Shown: in pieces, positions 42,603 to 51,090 of the stretch
Numbering within the stretch: the stretch's first letter is position 1
Layout: every line of letters begins with the position of its first letter
Source of the DNA: Sphingomonas sp. GC_Shp_5
GTDB taxonomy: Bacteria; Pseudomonadota; Alphaproteobacteria; Sphingomonadales; Sphingomonadaceae
Direction of reading: 5' to 3'
Assembly (NCBI RefSeq): GCF_026540855.1
Contig: NZ_JALNUP010000010.1
Coordinates: forward strand, 62,001 to 126,000
Length of the DNA: 64,000 nucleotides
Position numbers and translations under genes: made by a program
Notes under the pieces: model-generated
The model's input: the letters and a program-made list of their open reading frames with translations, nothing else
Database searches by the model: none
Told to the model about the DNA's origin: nothing

Positions 42603-43874
42603 ATGCTGCGCAACATGCTAATTGCCTCGACCGGGCTGTGCCTCGTAGCTGGATGCGGCCAAGTAGCCGGTTCGCAGACGGCAGAGCAGCAGCGGCAAAC
42701 ACCTGCGGCTCCGGTCAATTACGGCAATGCGAAACCGGTCTCGATCAAACCGTTCAAGACGGTACCGATCGCTACCTTCAACTCCCCCTGGGCGCTCGCC
42801 TTTCTACCTGATGGAACAATGTTGGTGACGGAAAAGCCTGGGCACCTCTGGTTGGTGACGCCCTCCGGCACCAAGATTGCGGTCGGCGGCGTACCGACCG
42901 TGCACTTCCAGGGGCAAGGCGGCCTGCTGTTCGTCGCCACCTCCCCGGGGTTCGCGCAGGATCGCCAAGTCTACCTGACCTATGCCGAGCCGGGCGATGG
43001 TGGCGACGGCCTCGCCCTCGCCCGCGCGACCCTTGGCACGGCAGCCGGCAAACCGGTGCTGCAGGGGTTGCAGGTAATCTGGCGTCAGCTGCCACGCGGT
43101 GAGGGTGGCCAGTTCGGCGGCTACGTCGCCTTCTCGCCCGACGGCCAATATCTGTTCCTGACATCGGGCGAGCGCCAGCGCTTCACGCCCGCGCAGGACC
43201 CGAACCAGGCGCTCGGCAAGATCCTGCGGCTGACGCTGGACGGCAAGCCCGCGCCGGGCAACCCCGGTGCCGGCAAGACCGGCGCGACCACGATCGCGGT
43301 GATCGACCCGCCGGCGAACACCGGCTCCGCGGCCAAGGCACCGTCGCGCACGGCCAGCCTGGCGGGCCCGAACCTCACGCCTGCCGAAACCTGGACCACC
43401 GGTCATCGCAACCAATACGGTCTCGCCTTCGACGTGCAGGGGCGCCTGTGGGAAACCGAGATGGGACCGCAGGGAGGCGACGAACTGAACCTGATCGAGC
43501 CGGGCAAGAACTATGGTTGGCCGGTCGTGTCCTATGGCAAGAATTATGACGACACGCCGATCGCCCATCCCAACAGTCGCCCCGAGTTTCAGCAGCCCGC
43601 ACTCTACTGGAACCCGGTCATCGCGCCGGCGGGGTTAGCCTTCTACAACGACAACATGTTCCCACAATGGCGCGGATCGGCATTCGTCGGCGGCCTGGCT
43701 TCGACATCGCTTGTCCGCGTTGCGTTCGACGGCACGAGGGCGCGGGAAGCAGAGCGGTGGGATATGGGCGCGCGCATCCGCGCCGTGATGGCAGGCCCCG
43801 ACGGCGGATTATGGCTGCTGGAGGACGGCGACAACGGCCGCCTCCTGCACCTCACCGGCAATCGAGGAGGGTAA
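42603..43874 (+). CDS. PQQ-dependent sugar dehydrogenase-type lipoprotein
   Basis: A 423-residue beta-propeller protein from the ATG at 42603 (AAAGGAT upstream). Leader MLRNMLIASTGLCLVAGC has lipobox VAGC. Propeller motifs are NSPWALAFLPDGTMLVTEKP, GGQFGGYVAFSPDGQYLF, GHRNQYGLAFDVQGRLWETE, MGPQGGDELNLIEPGKNYGW and PVIAPAGLAFYN, as in soluble aldose dehydrogenases using PQQ. It oxidises sugars in the periplasm if PQQ is available. No PQQ synthesis genes are in the window. Confidence 0.9.
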   Translation: MLRNMLIASTGLCLVAGCGQVAGSQTAEQQRQTPAAPVNYGNAKPVSIKPFKTVPIATFNSPWALAFLPDGTMLVTEKPGHLWLVTPSGTKIAVGGVPTVHFQGQGGLLFVATSPGFAQDRQVYLTYAEPGDGGDGLALARATLGTAAGKPVLQGLQVIWRQLPRGEGGQFGGYVAFSPDGQYLFLTSGERQRFTPAQDPNQALGKILRLTLDGKPAPGNPGAGKTGATTIAVIDPPANTGSAAKAPSRTASLAGPNLTPAETWTTGHRNQYGLAFDVQGRLWETEMGPQGGDELNLIEPGKNYGWPVVSYGKNYDDTPIAHPNSRPEFQQPALYWNPVIAPAGLAFYNDNMFPQWRGSAFVGGLASTSLVRVAFDGTRAREAERWDMGARIRAVMAGPDGGLWLLEDGDNGRLLHLTGNRGG

Positions 43875-44449
43875 ACGGCAAGTCTCGAGCGTCTGACTGC
43901 GCTGCGAGCGGGGATCGAGTTGGTCCGCCAAGAACCGTGAACACGCTTATCAGCAAATAGCCGAAGGGCGCATGACCACCGCCGGAATGACCCACGTCGA
44001 TGCTGCGCGTGCGGACGGGCGCTGGGCCGCCGCTTACGAGTCCCCACAAGACCTCCTCGACGCACTGGCGCTCTGCCCGAGGCGTAGGCGTTCTTTTGCA
44101 CGCTTGACCGCAAGAACCTTTATCCGATCTACTATCGCCTTCAGACGGCCAAGCAGCCAGGGACGCAGGGCTGTCGAATGCAACTCATTCGAGCAGCTTC
44201 TCCGTAGAGAGCGCTTCCACTGATGACTCCGATCACGCCGGGAAGCCAAGTAAGCGGATGCAGCAGTGCCGTAGGCAGTTTATAACTGTTGCCGCTCATG
44301 CACAAACCACTCGACTTGAGGCTGCACCAGAGCAACAGCGTTGTTGTCACGCAGCCAATCGGGACGGCTGCCCTGCCCCGTCAGCATGACTGTCGGGGCT
44401 CCAGCTGGTGGGAGCGGCACAAGGTCGCTCGCCATCTGGAGTGCGCTAC
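43875..44449. other. Intergenic, nothing recognised
   Basis: 575 bp between the sugar dehydrogenase and the DUF3489 gene. No ORF or repeat with support. Confidence 0.45.
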
Positions 44450-44962
44450 ATGACCAAGTTGAACGACCTACAAAGCCTGCTGCTCAGCCACGCCTCGCAG
44501 CGTGCAAGCGGAAGCTTGCTGCCGCTACCTTCCCACTATACAGCTGATGACGAGCGGGTCGGCAAGACCATCAGCAGCCTGCTGCGCCGCAAGCTCCTGG
44601 AGCCGCGCGAGGTCGCAGGTCCAGCTGCCGCCTGGCGCTGCACCGACGATAGCCACACCGGCTTGTTCGTCACACCGGCAGGGTTGGCAGCGATCGGAGT
44701 AGAACCCGAGGACGAGGCTGAAGACGCCGTATCTGTCGATGCACCCTCGCCTGCTCCATCCCCTCGCATCAGCAAGATTGCCGGCGTGCTCGCCCTGCTG
44801 ACCCGTCCGACAGGTGCGACTATGGCGGAGATCACCGCTGCCACTGACTGGCTGCCGCATTCAAGTCGGGCGGCGCTCACCGGCCTGCGCAAGAAGGGGC
44901 ACGTCATCGAGCGGTTCTCCCGCGATGACGCGACCTGCTACCGCATCGCGGAGGCGCGCTGA
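44450..44962 (+). CDS. DUF3489 domain protein
   Basis: A 170-residue protein, MTKLNDLQSLLLSHASQRAS..., with an N-terminal winged helix (DERVGKTISSLLRRKLLEPR, DDSHTGLFVTPAGLAAIGVE) and a C-terminal DUF3489 helix-turn-helix (VLALLTRPTGATMAEITAAT, HSSRAALTGLRKKGHVIERF). DUF3489 genes typically precede DUF2924 and a serine recombinase in integrated elements. Here its stop overlaps the ATG of the DUF2924 remnant. Confidence 0.85.
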   Translation: MTKLNDLQSLLLSHASQRASGSLLPLPSHYTADDERVGKTISSLLRRKLLEPREVAGPAAAWRCTDDSHTGLFVTPAGLAAIGVEPEDEAEDAVSVDAPSPAPSPRISKIAGVLALLTRPTGATMAEITAATDWLPHSSRAALTGLRKKGHVIERFSRDDATCYRIAEAR

Positions 44963-45174
44963 TGGCGCGGGTAGATGAGGAACTGGAGCGGCTGGCGGAG
45001 ATGCCGTCCAGCGCGCTGCGGGCGCGATGGGCGGCGCTGACCGGCAGCCTGGTGCCGCGGATCAGCCCGGCGATGCTGCGCCTGGCTCTTGGCTGGGAGA
45101 TCCAGGCAAGAGCCCATGGCGGCCTCCCGCGATCAGTGTCGCAGCGGCTCGAACAGCTGGCAGAAGCCAAGACC
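44962..45174 (+). pseudogene. DUF2924 gene cut by IS481 fragment
   Basis: ATG overlaps the DUF3489 stop. The first 71 residues (MARVDEELERLAEMPSSALR, AALTGSLVPRISPAMLRLAL, ARAHGGLPRSVSQRLEQLAE) match the N-terminal half of DUF2924 proteins. At about 45175 the frame runs into antisense transposase sequence and continues meaninglessly to 45429. The C-terminal basic part of the family and the recombinase that normally follows are gone. Confidence 0.8.
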
Positions 45175-45790
45175 GTCGGTCAGGATCGTGTGGATGCGGT
45201 ACGGTACGGCTTTCAGCAGGTGTTCGAGGAACTCCCACGCTGTCCGTCGATCCGCCTTGTCGACCAGTTGGGCGACCGCAAACTTGCTGGTGCGGTCGAT
45301 GCCGACGAACAGGTAGAGCTTGCCTTCGGCGGTCTGCACCTCAGCGATGTTGATGTGGAAGAAGCCGATCGGGTAGCGCTTGAAGCGCTGACGCTTCGGC
45401 TTGTCGCCCTCGACATCCGGCAACCGTGAGATGCCGTGCCGCTGCAGGCAACGATGCAGCGCTGACCGGGGCAGGTGCGGGATCGACGGCTGCAGGGCGT
45501 AGAGGCAGTCGTCGAGTGGTAGTAACGTGTGCCGTCGGAACGCCACAACCATCGCCTCTTCAGCCTCGGTCAAGGTAGTCGAATGAGGGGCCTTCGGCCC
45601 GGTCTTCAGATCCTCGACGGTTGCCCTCTTGTGCCACTTCGCAACCGTCTTGGGATTGATCCCCAGTTCACGGCTCAGCGTCGCGAGCGAAGCCTGCGAT
45701 CGCTGTATTGCTGCTCGGACGGCGTGCGTGGTCGTGGCGCACCCATGACGAACTTGTCCCATACGGCTTCCTTCCATTCCAACGAAAGGA
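45175..45790 (-). pseudogene. IS481-family transposase, 5' half
   Basis: From about 45777 the minus strand encodes MEGSRMGQVRHGCATTTHAV, RELGINPKTVAKWHKRATVE, EEAMVVAFRRHTLLPLDDCL, YPIGFFHINIAEVQTAEGKL and TAWEFLEHLLKAVPYRIHTI, identical in layout to the decayed copy at 29895-30775 but with an intact frame. It stops at ILTD, the first catalytic region, where DUF2924 sequence begins. The C-terminal half with the WTNGQVERMNR motif is missing, so it is inactive. Confidence 0.88.
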
Positions 45791-45895
45791 TCGCACCATC
45801 AAACCGTGGGATCAAACACCTAGGCCGCCCCATGGCTCCAGGGGCTTTGCAGGTGTCAAAAACCTGTGCCGAAAATATTTTAGCCTTGGTGGTTA

Positions 45896-46453
45896 TTAGT
45901 GCTGAATGCCTGCGGTAAGCGTTCGAACTGTTGCCATTGGCAGGAAGAGCCGCAACTCGTTGGAGGGCAGCGGCTCGAACCCATAGCTGGTGTACAGCGC
46001 ACGACGTTTGGCTACCGCCTCCGAATTGCCGCAGTCGAGTACGTCCAGCACGACAACGGCGATACCCAGTGCATCGGCCGCGCCGGCCAGGCGCGCCAGG
46101 CAATCAACCAGCAGATCGCCACCATAGCCTTGCCTTTGGAAGCGGCGATCGACGCCGATCATCGAAATGTAGGCAGCTGGGATGCTGCCGTGGGAAGGCC
46201 GATTGCGGGCGAACTGATCGGGCAGCTGAGTATAATCAATCGCGTGGGCGTTGGTGGCGTAGAAGCCGATCACCTGGCCTTCAGGCTTGACCATCACGAA
46301 GGTGCGGACGTTCCCGGCCTTGGTAAGCTTGTTGGCGGTGCGGCGAAAGAAGTTGTCGACCTGGTCAATGCCACAGGAGAATGCCGCTCGATCGTGCCTG
46401 GCAGGATCGAGTGGCTCTATGACGGTAGGCTTTGCGTCTTTGGGCGCGGTCAC
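45896..46453 (-). CDS. GNAT-family toxin (TacT-like)
   Basis: A 185-residue acetyltransferase. PARHDRAAFSCGIDQVDNFF at the start and QVIGFYATNAHAIDY, AYISMIGVDRRFQRQGYGGD (acetyl-CoA loop RxQGxG) and ALYTSYGFEPLP define the GNAT fold of TacT/AtaT toxins, which acetylate aminoacyl-tRNA and stop translation. Its ATG overlaps the antitoxin stop by four bases. Confidence 0.87.
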   Translation of the reverse strand: MTAPKDAKPTVIEPLDPARHDRAAFSCGIDQVDNFFRRTANKLTKAGNVRTFVMVKPEGQVIGFYATNAHAIDYTQLPDQFARNRPSHGSIPAAYISMIGVDRRFQRQGYGGDLLVDCLARLAGAADALGIAVVVLDVLDCGNSEAVAKRRALYTSYGFEPLPSNELRLFLPMATVRTLTAGIQH

Positions 46454-46770
46454 CGGCTGGTGATCGTCTCGCGATGGCGCGCGAAGGCGGCCCGCAGCCG
46501 ATCGTTCGGTGCCGGTGGTGTGTCGAGTGCCGCAAAGAAGCCTTCATGGTCGACCGGCTCCAAGCTGGTGCGTTCGTGCGCCGCTATCGTCTCCATCGCC
46601 AATCGGTAAGCCGCGTTCATCGTGAAGACGGAATCGTCTACTCCCGACAAAGCAGCAGCCTGCTGGATGGCACGCTTGATGCGCGGCTTGGTCCGGAAGT
46701 TCATCCGCTCGCTGCTGCGCTCCTCAACAGCGCTGACTTGATCCTGAAAGTCTAGCATGGACACCCTCAT
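46450..46770 (-). CDS. DUF1778 antitoxin (TacA-like)
   Basis: A 106-residue protein, ATG at 46770 with GGAGG six bases upstream. RMNFRTKPRIKRAIQQAAAL followed by a helix is the ribbon-helix-helix of DUF1778 antitoxins. The C-terminal RTSLEPVDHEGFFAALDTPP and DRLRAAFARHRETI form the segment that wraps the GNAT toxin. It probably binds its own promoter, jointly with the toxin. Confidence 0.87.
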   Translation of the reverse strand: MRVSMLDFQDQVSAVEERSSERMNFRTKPRIKRAIQQAAALSGVDDSVFTMNAAYRLAMETIAAHERTSLEPVDHEGFFAALDTPPAPNDRLRAAFARHRETITSR

Positions 46771-46846
46771 TGAGCCTCCATGTGCGTGTACGCCCCATTG
46801 GCGTACAGTTCAACAGGGCGCACGTTGTTCACCCTGCGCGACCTTC

Positions 46847-47173
46847 TTAGCTGCTTCGTAAGGCGGGGTGGCCAAGCCGAAGGCGGTCGCCGGTGAGGAT
46901 CTGCTCTAGCTGAGCATCTGTGATGAGCCGGTCGAACGCGAGGCCCGCTCGAGGCCCGTCGGTCCATGCGACGTGAGCCAATATTTGCAGCGAGCCGCAG
47001 AGCAGGGTGATTGCCGAGCCTATCCCCAACATGCCGGAAGTATGGACCAGTGCGCCGGATCGCGAGATGTTGAGCACGTGCGCTCGCGTCTCTGTGCAGC
47101 CTTGTCGGATGGAGCACAGCTGGAACGCCTTCAGCCTGCGGGCTCGATCTTGGGGCGACCCTGGAGCGCTCAC
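46847..47173 (-). CDS. PilZ-domain protein
   Basis: A 108-residue protein from a GTG at 47173. RARRLKAFQLCSIRQGCTET, HVLNISRSGALVHTSGML (NxSxxG motif) and AHVAWTDGPRAGLAF fit a single PilZ domain, a cyclic-di-GMP receptor. The arginine patch RxxxR is imperfect, so nucleotide binding is not certain. The start overlaps the stop of the upstream PilZ-like gene (GTGA). Confidence 0.75.
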   Translation of the reverse strand: MSAPGSPQDRARRLKAFQLCSIRQGCTETRAHVLNISRSGALVHTSGMLGIGSAITLLCGSLQILAHVAWTDGPRAGLAFDRLITDAQLEQILTGDRLRLGHPALRSS

Positions 47174-47430
47174 CTGTTTTCGAGCCGTGCGCGGCGCCCG
47201 TCGGACCAGCTTACCCGCGCAGGGAGCGGGATCTCGTCGGCGACCAGCAACACGAGGGCGCCTAACGGCAAGTACGCGTCTCCATAGGTCAGGGCTGCAT
47301 CCTGAGCTGTGGCAACGAGGTGAACGGCGGTGGCTATGCCGTCCTGCACCACCTGGGCGGGCTTCAGGGAATAGGTAATCCCCTCGCAGTCCGTGCTGTG
47401 GCCGATACGGCTGGTATTTACGCCATTCAT
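47170..47430 (-). CDS. PilZ-like protein, diverged
   Basis: An 86-residue product (MNGVNTSRIGHSTDCEGITY...). Its last third, LVLLVADEIPLPARVSWSDG RRARLEN, parallels the end of the following PilZ protein (ITLLCG...AHVAWTDGPRAGLAF), so it looks like a tandem duplicate. The NxSxxG motif is absent, so it probably does not bind cyclic-di-GMP itself. Translationally coupled to the next gene by a 4-bp overlap. Confidence 0.6.
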   Translation of the reverse strand: MNGVNTSRIGHSTDCEGITYSLKPAQVVQDGIATAVHLVATAQDAALTYGDAYLPLGALVLLVADEIPLPARVSWSDGRRARLENR

Positions 47431-47589
47431 GCTGGACCGCTCCCCAAACGATACGTCCGTAGTCCAGTCCTATTAGCAGAGTCCAAACTATACGTGGTTA
47501 GCAGTGTGCCAACTCCAGTTATTTGGGTTGTTCATCATAGATCAAGCCACAACGTGCTGCTGGCCGAGCAGATGACCAGGAGTAGGTGG

Positions 47590-47961
47590 ATGTATCGAAT
47601 TGCCGTGGATGCCCGCCGAGGGTTAGTCGAAGTTGTCCTCAGCGGCATGCTGAGCCTGGATGAGACGGCAACATACATCAATGACCTTCGCCGCTCGTTC
47701 GTGGTCAACAAGTTGCAGCCCAATTATGCCATGGTGATCGATGTCAGCGCCTGCAACATCCAGGCGCAGGACATGATCAAGGCGATGGGCGAACATATGG
47801 CAGCCATGCCGAAGGCCAGGGCCATCGTGATCGTGACAGGTAGCTCGCTTGCCCGGATGCAGGTGCGACGGCTCTTCACACAGCCTTACGCCCGTATCGT
47901 CTCGACGCAGGAGGAGGCGCTGGCCTGGGTCAAAGACGGCGTTGAGCCTGTTAAAATTTAA
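47590..47961 (+). CDS. STAS-like small protein, paralogue 1
   Basis: A 123-residue protein from the ATG at 47590 (AGGAG upstream; upstream in-frame codons to 47320 look non-coding). YRIAVDARRGLVEVVLSGML, YAMVIDVSACNIQAQDMIKA and IVIVTGSSLARMQVRRLF give the strand-helix pattern of STAS/SpoIIAA-like domains, which act as switches through protein contacts. It shares pattern positions with the proteins at 48826 and 49223. Divergent from the PilZ pair. Confidence 0.65.
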   Translation: MYRIAVDARRGLVEVVLSGMLSLDETATYINDLRRSFVVNKLQPNYAMVIDVSACNIQAQDMIKAMGEHMAAMPKARAIVIVTGSSLARMQVRRLFTQPYARIVSTQEEALAWVKDGVEPVKI

Positions 47962-48066
47962 ACAACAGCTCCGCCGTGGGATTGCTTGCCATAGTGGTTG
48001 TAATTCCATCTGAATACGGGTGCAAATCCTAACTGCTTGCTTACGGCGCTGCTGCATAATCGATGC

Positions 48067-48531
48067 ATGGATACGTATTCGCTGATCGCCCGCTTGAGCG
48101 AGCATCAAGGCAAGATCATGGACAACTTCGCTGCAACTGAACGGTTGGTAGCTGAGGGCATGCCTGTAAACGTCGCCACCCTGGTTCGGCTGCGCGGTGA
48201 CCTGATGTCGCTGCTGACCGTCTACCAGCATTTTAAGCATCATGAGATCTTCGACGTGATGATCTCCGAGGGACCAACCGAGCAAGCTAGGATCGGGCGG
48301 CGGTTGAAGGCCGAATGCGTTAGCCTTGGCGAGGAAGTGCGCGATCATGTTCACCGATGGACTGACCGGGGTGTCGCGAAAAGCTGGGATGCTTACCGAC
48401 CAGCGCTGCTTGCCTTCATTTATAGGATAAAGGCTCATATGGAGTATGAGCGGCGGGCGTCCGTGGCTGTGCTGCTGCCCGAGCAAAGCGGTGGGTGCAT
48501 GCCACCGCCAGCCCTGACCATCGCCACTTAG
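48067..48531 (+). CDS. Hemerythrin-like protein
   Basis: A 154-residue helical protein (MDTYSLIARLSEHQGKIMDN). The spacing of His and Glu in TVYQHFKHHEIFDVMI, EVRDHVHRWTDRG and KAHMEYERRAS fits an HHE-type four-helix bundle that can hold a di-iron centre for O2 or NO sensing. Some ligand positions are inferred. It lies between STAS-like paralogues 1 and 2 on the same strand. Confidence 0.6.
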   Translation: MDTYSLIARLSEHQGKIMDNFAATERLVAEGMPVNVATLVRLRGDLMSLLTVYQHFKHHEIFDVMISEGPTEQARIGRRLKAECVSLGEEVRDHVHRWTDRGVAKSWDAYRPALLAFIYRIKAHMEYERRASVAVLLPEQSGGCMPPPALTIAT

Positions 48532-48825
48532 ATCTCAAGATGGCGGCAAGCTTGCCGTCGCTCGTCTCCCGGTTGCGGATCATCACCGCGCGGATAGCAA
48601 GAGGTGCACCAACATTGCTTGTGCGGGGTAGGTTATATGCTCGATCTATGTCATCTAAATTGTTCGCCTTTGACAACGTTGAGCGACGCGAATTGCCAAT
48701 GTAGGGCTCTTGGTGGCGGCAATGGGCAGCCAGCGCTCCGTAGCATGCCTTTGACCACGCGCTACGGAGCGTTTCGCTTCTTGGCGTCAACCCGCTGGTA
48801 ACCAGATCGAAGCCAGTAAGCCTCT

Positions 48826-49212
48826 ATGAAGCCCGAGTTTTCCATTGATGTTGATATTTCGCGCAGCTTGGTACGTATCACCATGTCCGGCTTCTTTGAA
48901 CCAGAAGACATTAGGCGCTTCGTGGCAGCCCGTGATTTGAAACATCGTCAACTCACCTGCGCCCGTAATGAACACCTGACGCTGGTCGACATTCGGGGAA
49001 TGCACATCCAGTCCCAGGAGAGCGTCGGTCAATTCGCAAAGCTACTTGCAAACCCACAATTTGCATCGAGGTGTATCGCCTTCGTAGTCACTCAGTCGCT
49101 TGCGAGAATGCAGATACAAAGGGCGGCTGCCCGGCGAGGTGCTGGCTTCTTCACCGACGACTTCGCAGCTGCCGAAGCATGGCTCCTGGCTGATCAGATT
49201 TCAGAGGCATGA
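48826..49212 (+). CDS. STAS-like small protein, paralogue 2
   Basis: A 128-residue protein, MKPEFSIDVDISRSLVRITM. Conserved with the paralogues: SGFFEPEDIRRFVAARDL, TLVDIRGMHIQSQESVGQFA, CIAFVVTQSLARMQIQRAA and a final AEAWLLAD helix. Soluble and cytoplasmic. Its gene ends 10 bp before paralogue 3 begins, so they form an operon. Confidence 0.68.
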   Translation: MKPEFSIDVDISRSLVRITMSGFFEPEDIRRFVAARDLKHRQLTCARNEHLTLVDIRGMHIQSQESVGQFAKLLANPQFASRCIAFVVTQSLARMQIQRAAARRGAGFFTDDFAAAEAWLLADQISEA

Positions 49213-49222
49213 GTATCGTATA

Positions 49223-49663
49223 GTGACCCCAATCTTCTCGTTTGAAGTGCATCCTGATCGCGATCTGATCAGCGTCATCCTTTCGGGCTTCTTCTTGCCG
49301 CAGGACATTATCTGCTTGGAGGCGGCGCGCACAGACGCACACCAGAAGCTGCGCTGTGATGCCAATCAGCACCAGGCGCTGATCGACGTGCGCCGGATGC
49401 ATCCCCATAGTCCTGACGTGCTGGCGCTGTTCATCAAATTGCTTGCTATCAAAGAGCTGGCAGCAAGGCGCACCGCTTATGTCGTGACCAGGTCGGATGC
49501 GTTGATGCAGATCAAGCGCGCAACTGCCAGCGCTGGTGTGCGCTACTTCATGTCATCCGAAGCTGCTGAAGATTGGCTTTTCACTGAGTCCTACCCTAAG
49601 ACAGCACGGTCTTACTTAGACGATATTAACAATAAGAACGAGCGATTTGATGGCCATCCTTAG
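49223..49663 (+). CDS. STAS-like small protein, paralogue 3
   Basis: A 146-residue protein from a GTG at 49223, ten bases after paralogue 2. SFEVHPDRDLISVILSGFFL, QDIICLEAAR, ALIDVRRMHPHSPDVLALF and RRTAYVVTRSDALMQIKRAT match paralogues 1 and 2 position by position. A polar tail (YLDDINNKNERFDGHP) extends beyond the domain. No phosphorylatable serine motif of the SpoIIAA type is evident. Confidence 0.65.
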   Translation: MTPIFSFEVHPDRDLISVILSGFFLPQDIICLEAARTDAHQKLRCDANQHQALIDVRRMHPHSPDVLALFIKLLAIKELAARRTAYVVTRSDALMQIKRATASAGVRYFMSSEAAEDWLFTESYPKTARSYLDDINNKNERFDGHP

Positions 49664-49751
49664 CCATTGTTGTATAGCGCCGATGTTGTTTCACTCGTGT
49701 TGTGCTTCCTCACCCCACGTTTGGTGGGAACGAGCTGCTGCGCCGCAGTAA

Positions 49752-50249
49752 TTACACAGGAGCGTACAGCGATCGGGCATCGTCGAGCATGCTTAGCGGA
49801 GTGGGTGTGATCCAGACGGCGCCTAGCATCGGGTAAGGACCATAAAACAGGTCGCCAAGAGCGCGACGATAGTGAGCATTCATCCAGCGTCTGCGTCGAT
49901 GCTCGGGACCGTCATGGATCATGTGGCAGCGCTGGCACAATGCCGCCAACTGATGGAGCGCGCTGTCGCTGGGGTCATGGTTGAGATGAGCGCAGGCCAG
50001 CACTACCGGTGTCCAGGCACCGTGGGCCAGAATGTTCTCCGTCGGCCGTCTGACGCGCCTGCCCTGCCCGTTGCGCCAACAATGTCGCTTCCGGTCCCAC
50101 CATCGTCCATCCCGCAGATGGAATACCCTCTGCCCATGGGGGCGGCCGCAATGCTCGCAACAGCCCCCTGCCCGCACGAAGCGAACATGGTGAGAGAGCT
50201 GCGGCCAATCGATCGGGTACAGGAACACATGCTCGGGACGGATTGGCAT
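49752..50249 (-). CDS. HNH-type nuclease-like protein
   Basis: A 165-residue protein, ATG at 50249 with AAGGAAGG upstream. CCEHCGRPHGQ and LACAHLNHDPSDSALHQLAA, LCQRCHMIHD supply two CxxC pairs and the AHLNHD...H pattern of an HNH/zinc nuclease. It could nick DNA or be a structural zinc protein. It lies 44 bp after the recombinase gene on the same strand. Confidence 0.7.
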   Translation of the reverse strand: MPIRPEHVFLYPIDWPQLSHHVRFVRAGGCCEHCGRPHGQRVFHLRDGRWWDRKRHCWRNGQGRRVRRPTENILAHGAWTPVVLACAHLNHDPSDSALHQLAALCQRCHMIHDGPEHRRRRWMNAHYRRALGDLFYGPYPMLGAVWITPTPLSMLDDARSLYAPV

Positions 50250-50292
50250 CAGGCCTTCCTTTCCGGCACGCCAAGTTGCGAAGCGACCGGCA

Positions 50293-50856
50293 TCACGGCG
50301 CCAATGCCGCAGCGGTCAGTGCTCGGTAAAGCGTGGCATGGTGGCACTTAAGCAGCTTGGCGGCTTCGCGCACTGATGTGCCTTCGCTCACCAGGCGCTC
50401 GCCGAGTGCGATCTGATCGGGGGTCAGCTTGGGCGGACGGCCGAAGCGGACTCCCCTCGCCTTGGCTGCTACCCGCCCGCTGCTGGTGCGCTGGTGGATC
50501 AGCTCGCGCTCGAACTCGGCGATGCCGGCGAACACGGTCAGCACCATGCGCCCTGCCGGCGAGGTCGTGTCCGCCCAAGGTTCCGCCAACGAACGGAGCC
50601 CTGCCCCTACCTCCTTCAGCTTCTCGGCGATGTTGAGCAGGTCGCGAGTGGAGCGTGCCAGCCGGTCGAGCCGCGTCACCACCACCGTGTCATCGTCGCG
50701 CAGCTGCTCGATCATCTTGGCCAACTCGGGCCGATCGCGCTTTGCGCCCGAGATCTTCTCCTCGAACGTCCGCTTACATCCAGCCTCCTTCAACGCGGCG
50801 CGTTGCAGCCGGAGATCCTGGTCGTCGGTGGATACACGTGCGTAGCCGATCAGCAT
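50293..50856 (-). CDS. Serine recombinase (resolvase/invertase)
   Basis: A 187-residue small serine recombinase. MLIGYARVSTDDQDLRLQRA contains the nucleophile serine. RLDRLARSTRDLL, AGRMVLTVFAGIAEFERELI (core helix E) and GRPPKLTPDQIALGERLVSE, SVREAAKLLKCHHATLYRA (C-terminal HTH) complete it. It acts on a res site, probably the one immediately upstream. The ATG at 50856 is preferred as family members start MLIGYARVS; an upstream ATG at 50892 would add 12 residues. Confidence 0.92.
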   Translation of the reverse strand: MLIGYARVSTDDQDLRLQRAALKEAGCKRTFEEKISGAKRDRPELAKMIEQLRDDDTVVVTRLDRLARSTRDLLNIAEKLKEVGAGLRSLAEPWADTTSPAGRMVLTVFAGIAEFERELIHQRTSSGRVAAKARGVRFGRPPKLTPDQIALGERLVSEGTSVREAAKLLKCHHATLYRALTAAALAP

Positions 50857-50969
50857 GTCGCAAATATGTACCGAAAAGCTACCGTTTAGCAACTGACTTT
50901 TGCGACATTGGCATACGAGGGAACACGGGCGCCGGAAGCGATGTCGCGAAACTTAGGATATCTGCGACA
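50856..50969. other. Putative res site of the serine recombinase
   Basis: About 114 bp directly upstream of the recombinase gene with inverted hexamers tgtcgc/gcgaca at 50856-50861 and 50902-50907, and a 28-bp dyad tgtcgc-N16-gcgaca at 50942-50969. Size, location and dyads are typical of resolvase sites. A matching dyad is found at 63366-63393. Confidence 0.6.
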
Positions 50970-51090
50970 AAATCGCTTTTGATAACCCGGTCGCCATGTG
51001 GCAGTTTCCGAAATCGCAAACGGAACGGGTTTTGAGAATTGACCATGCTGGTGAGAAATGGCGAACCGTTGGCCTCGCCGACACGCCAAG

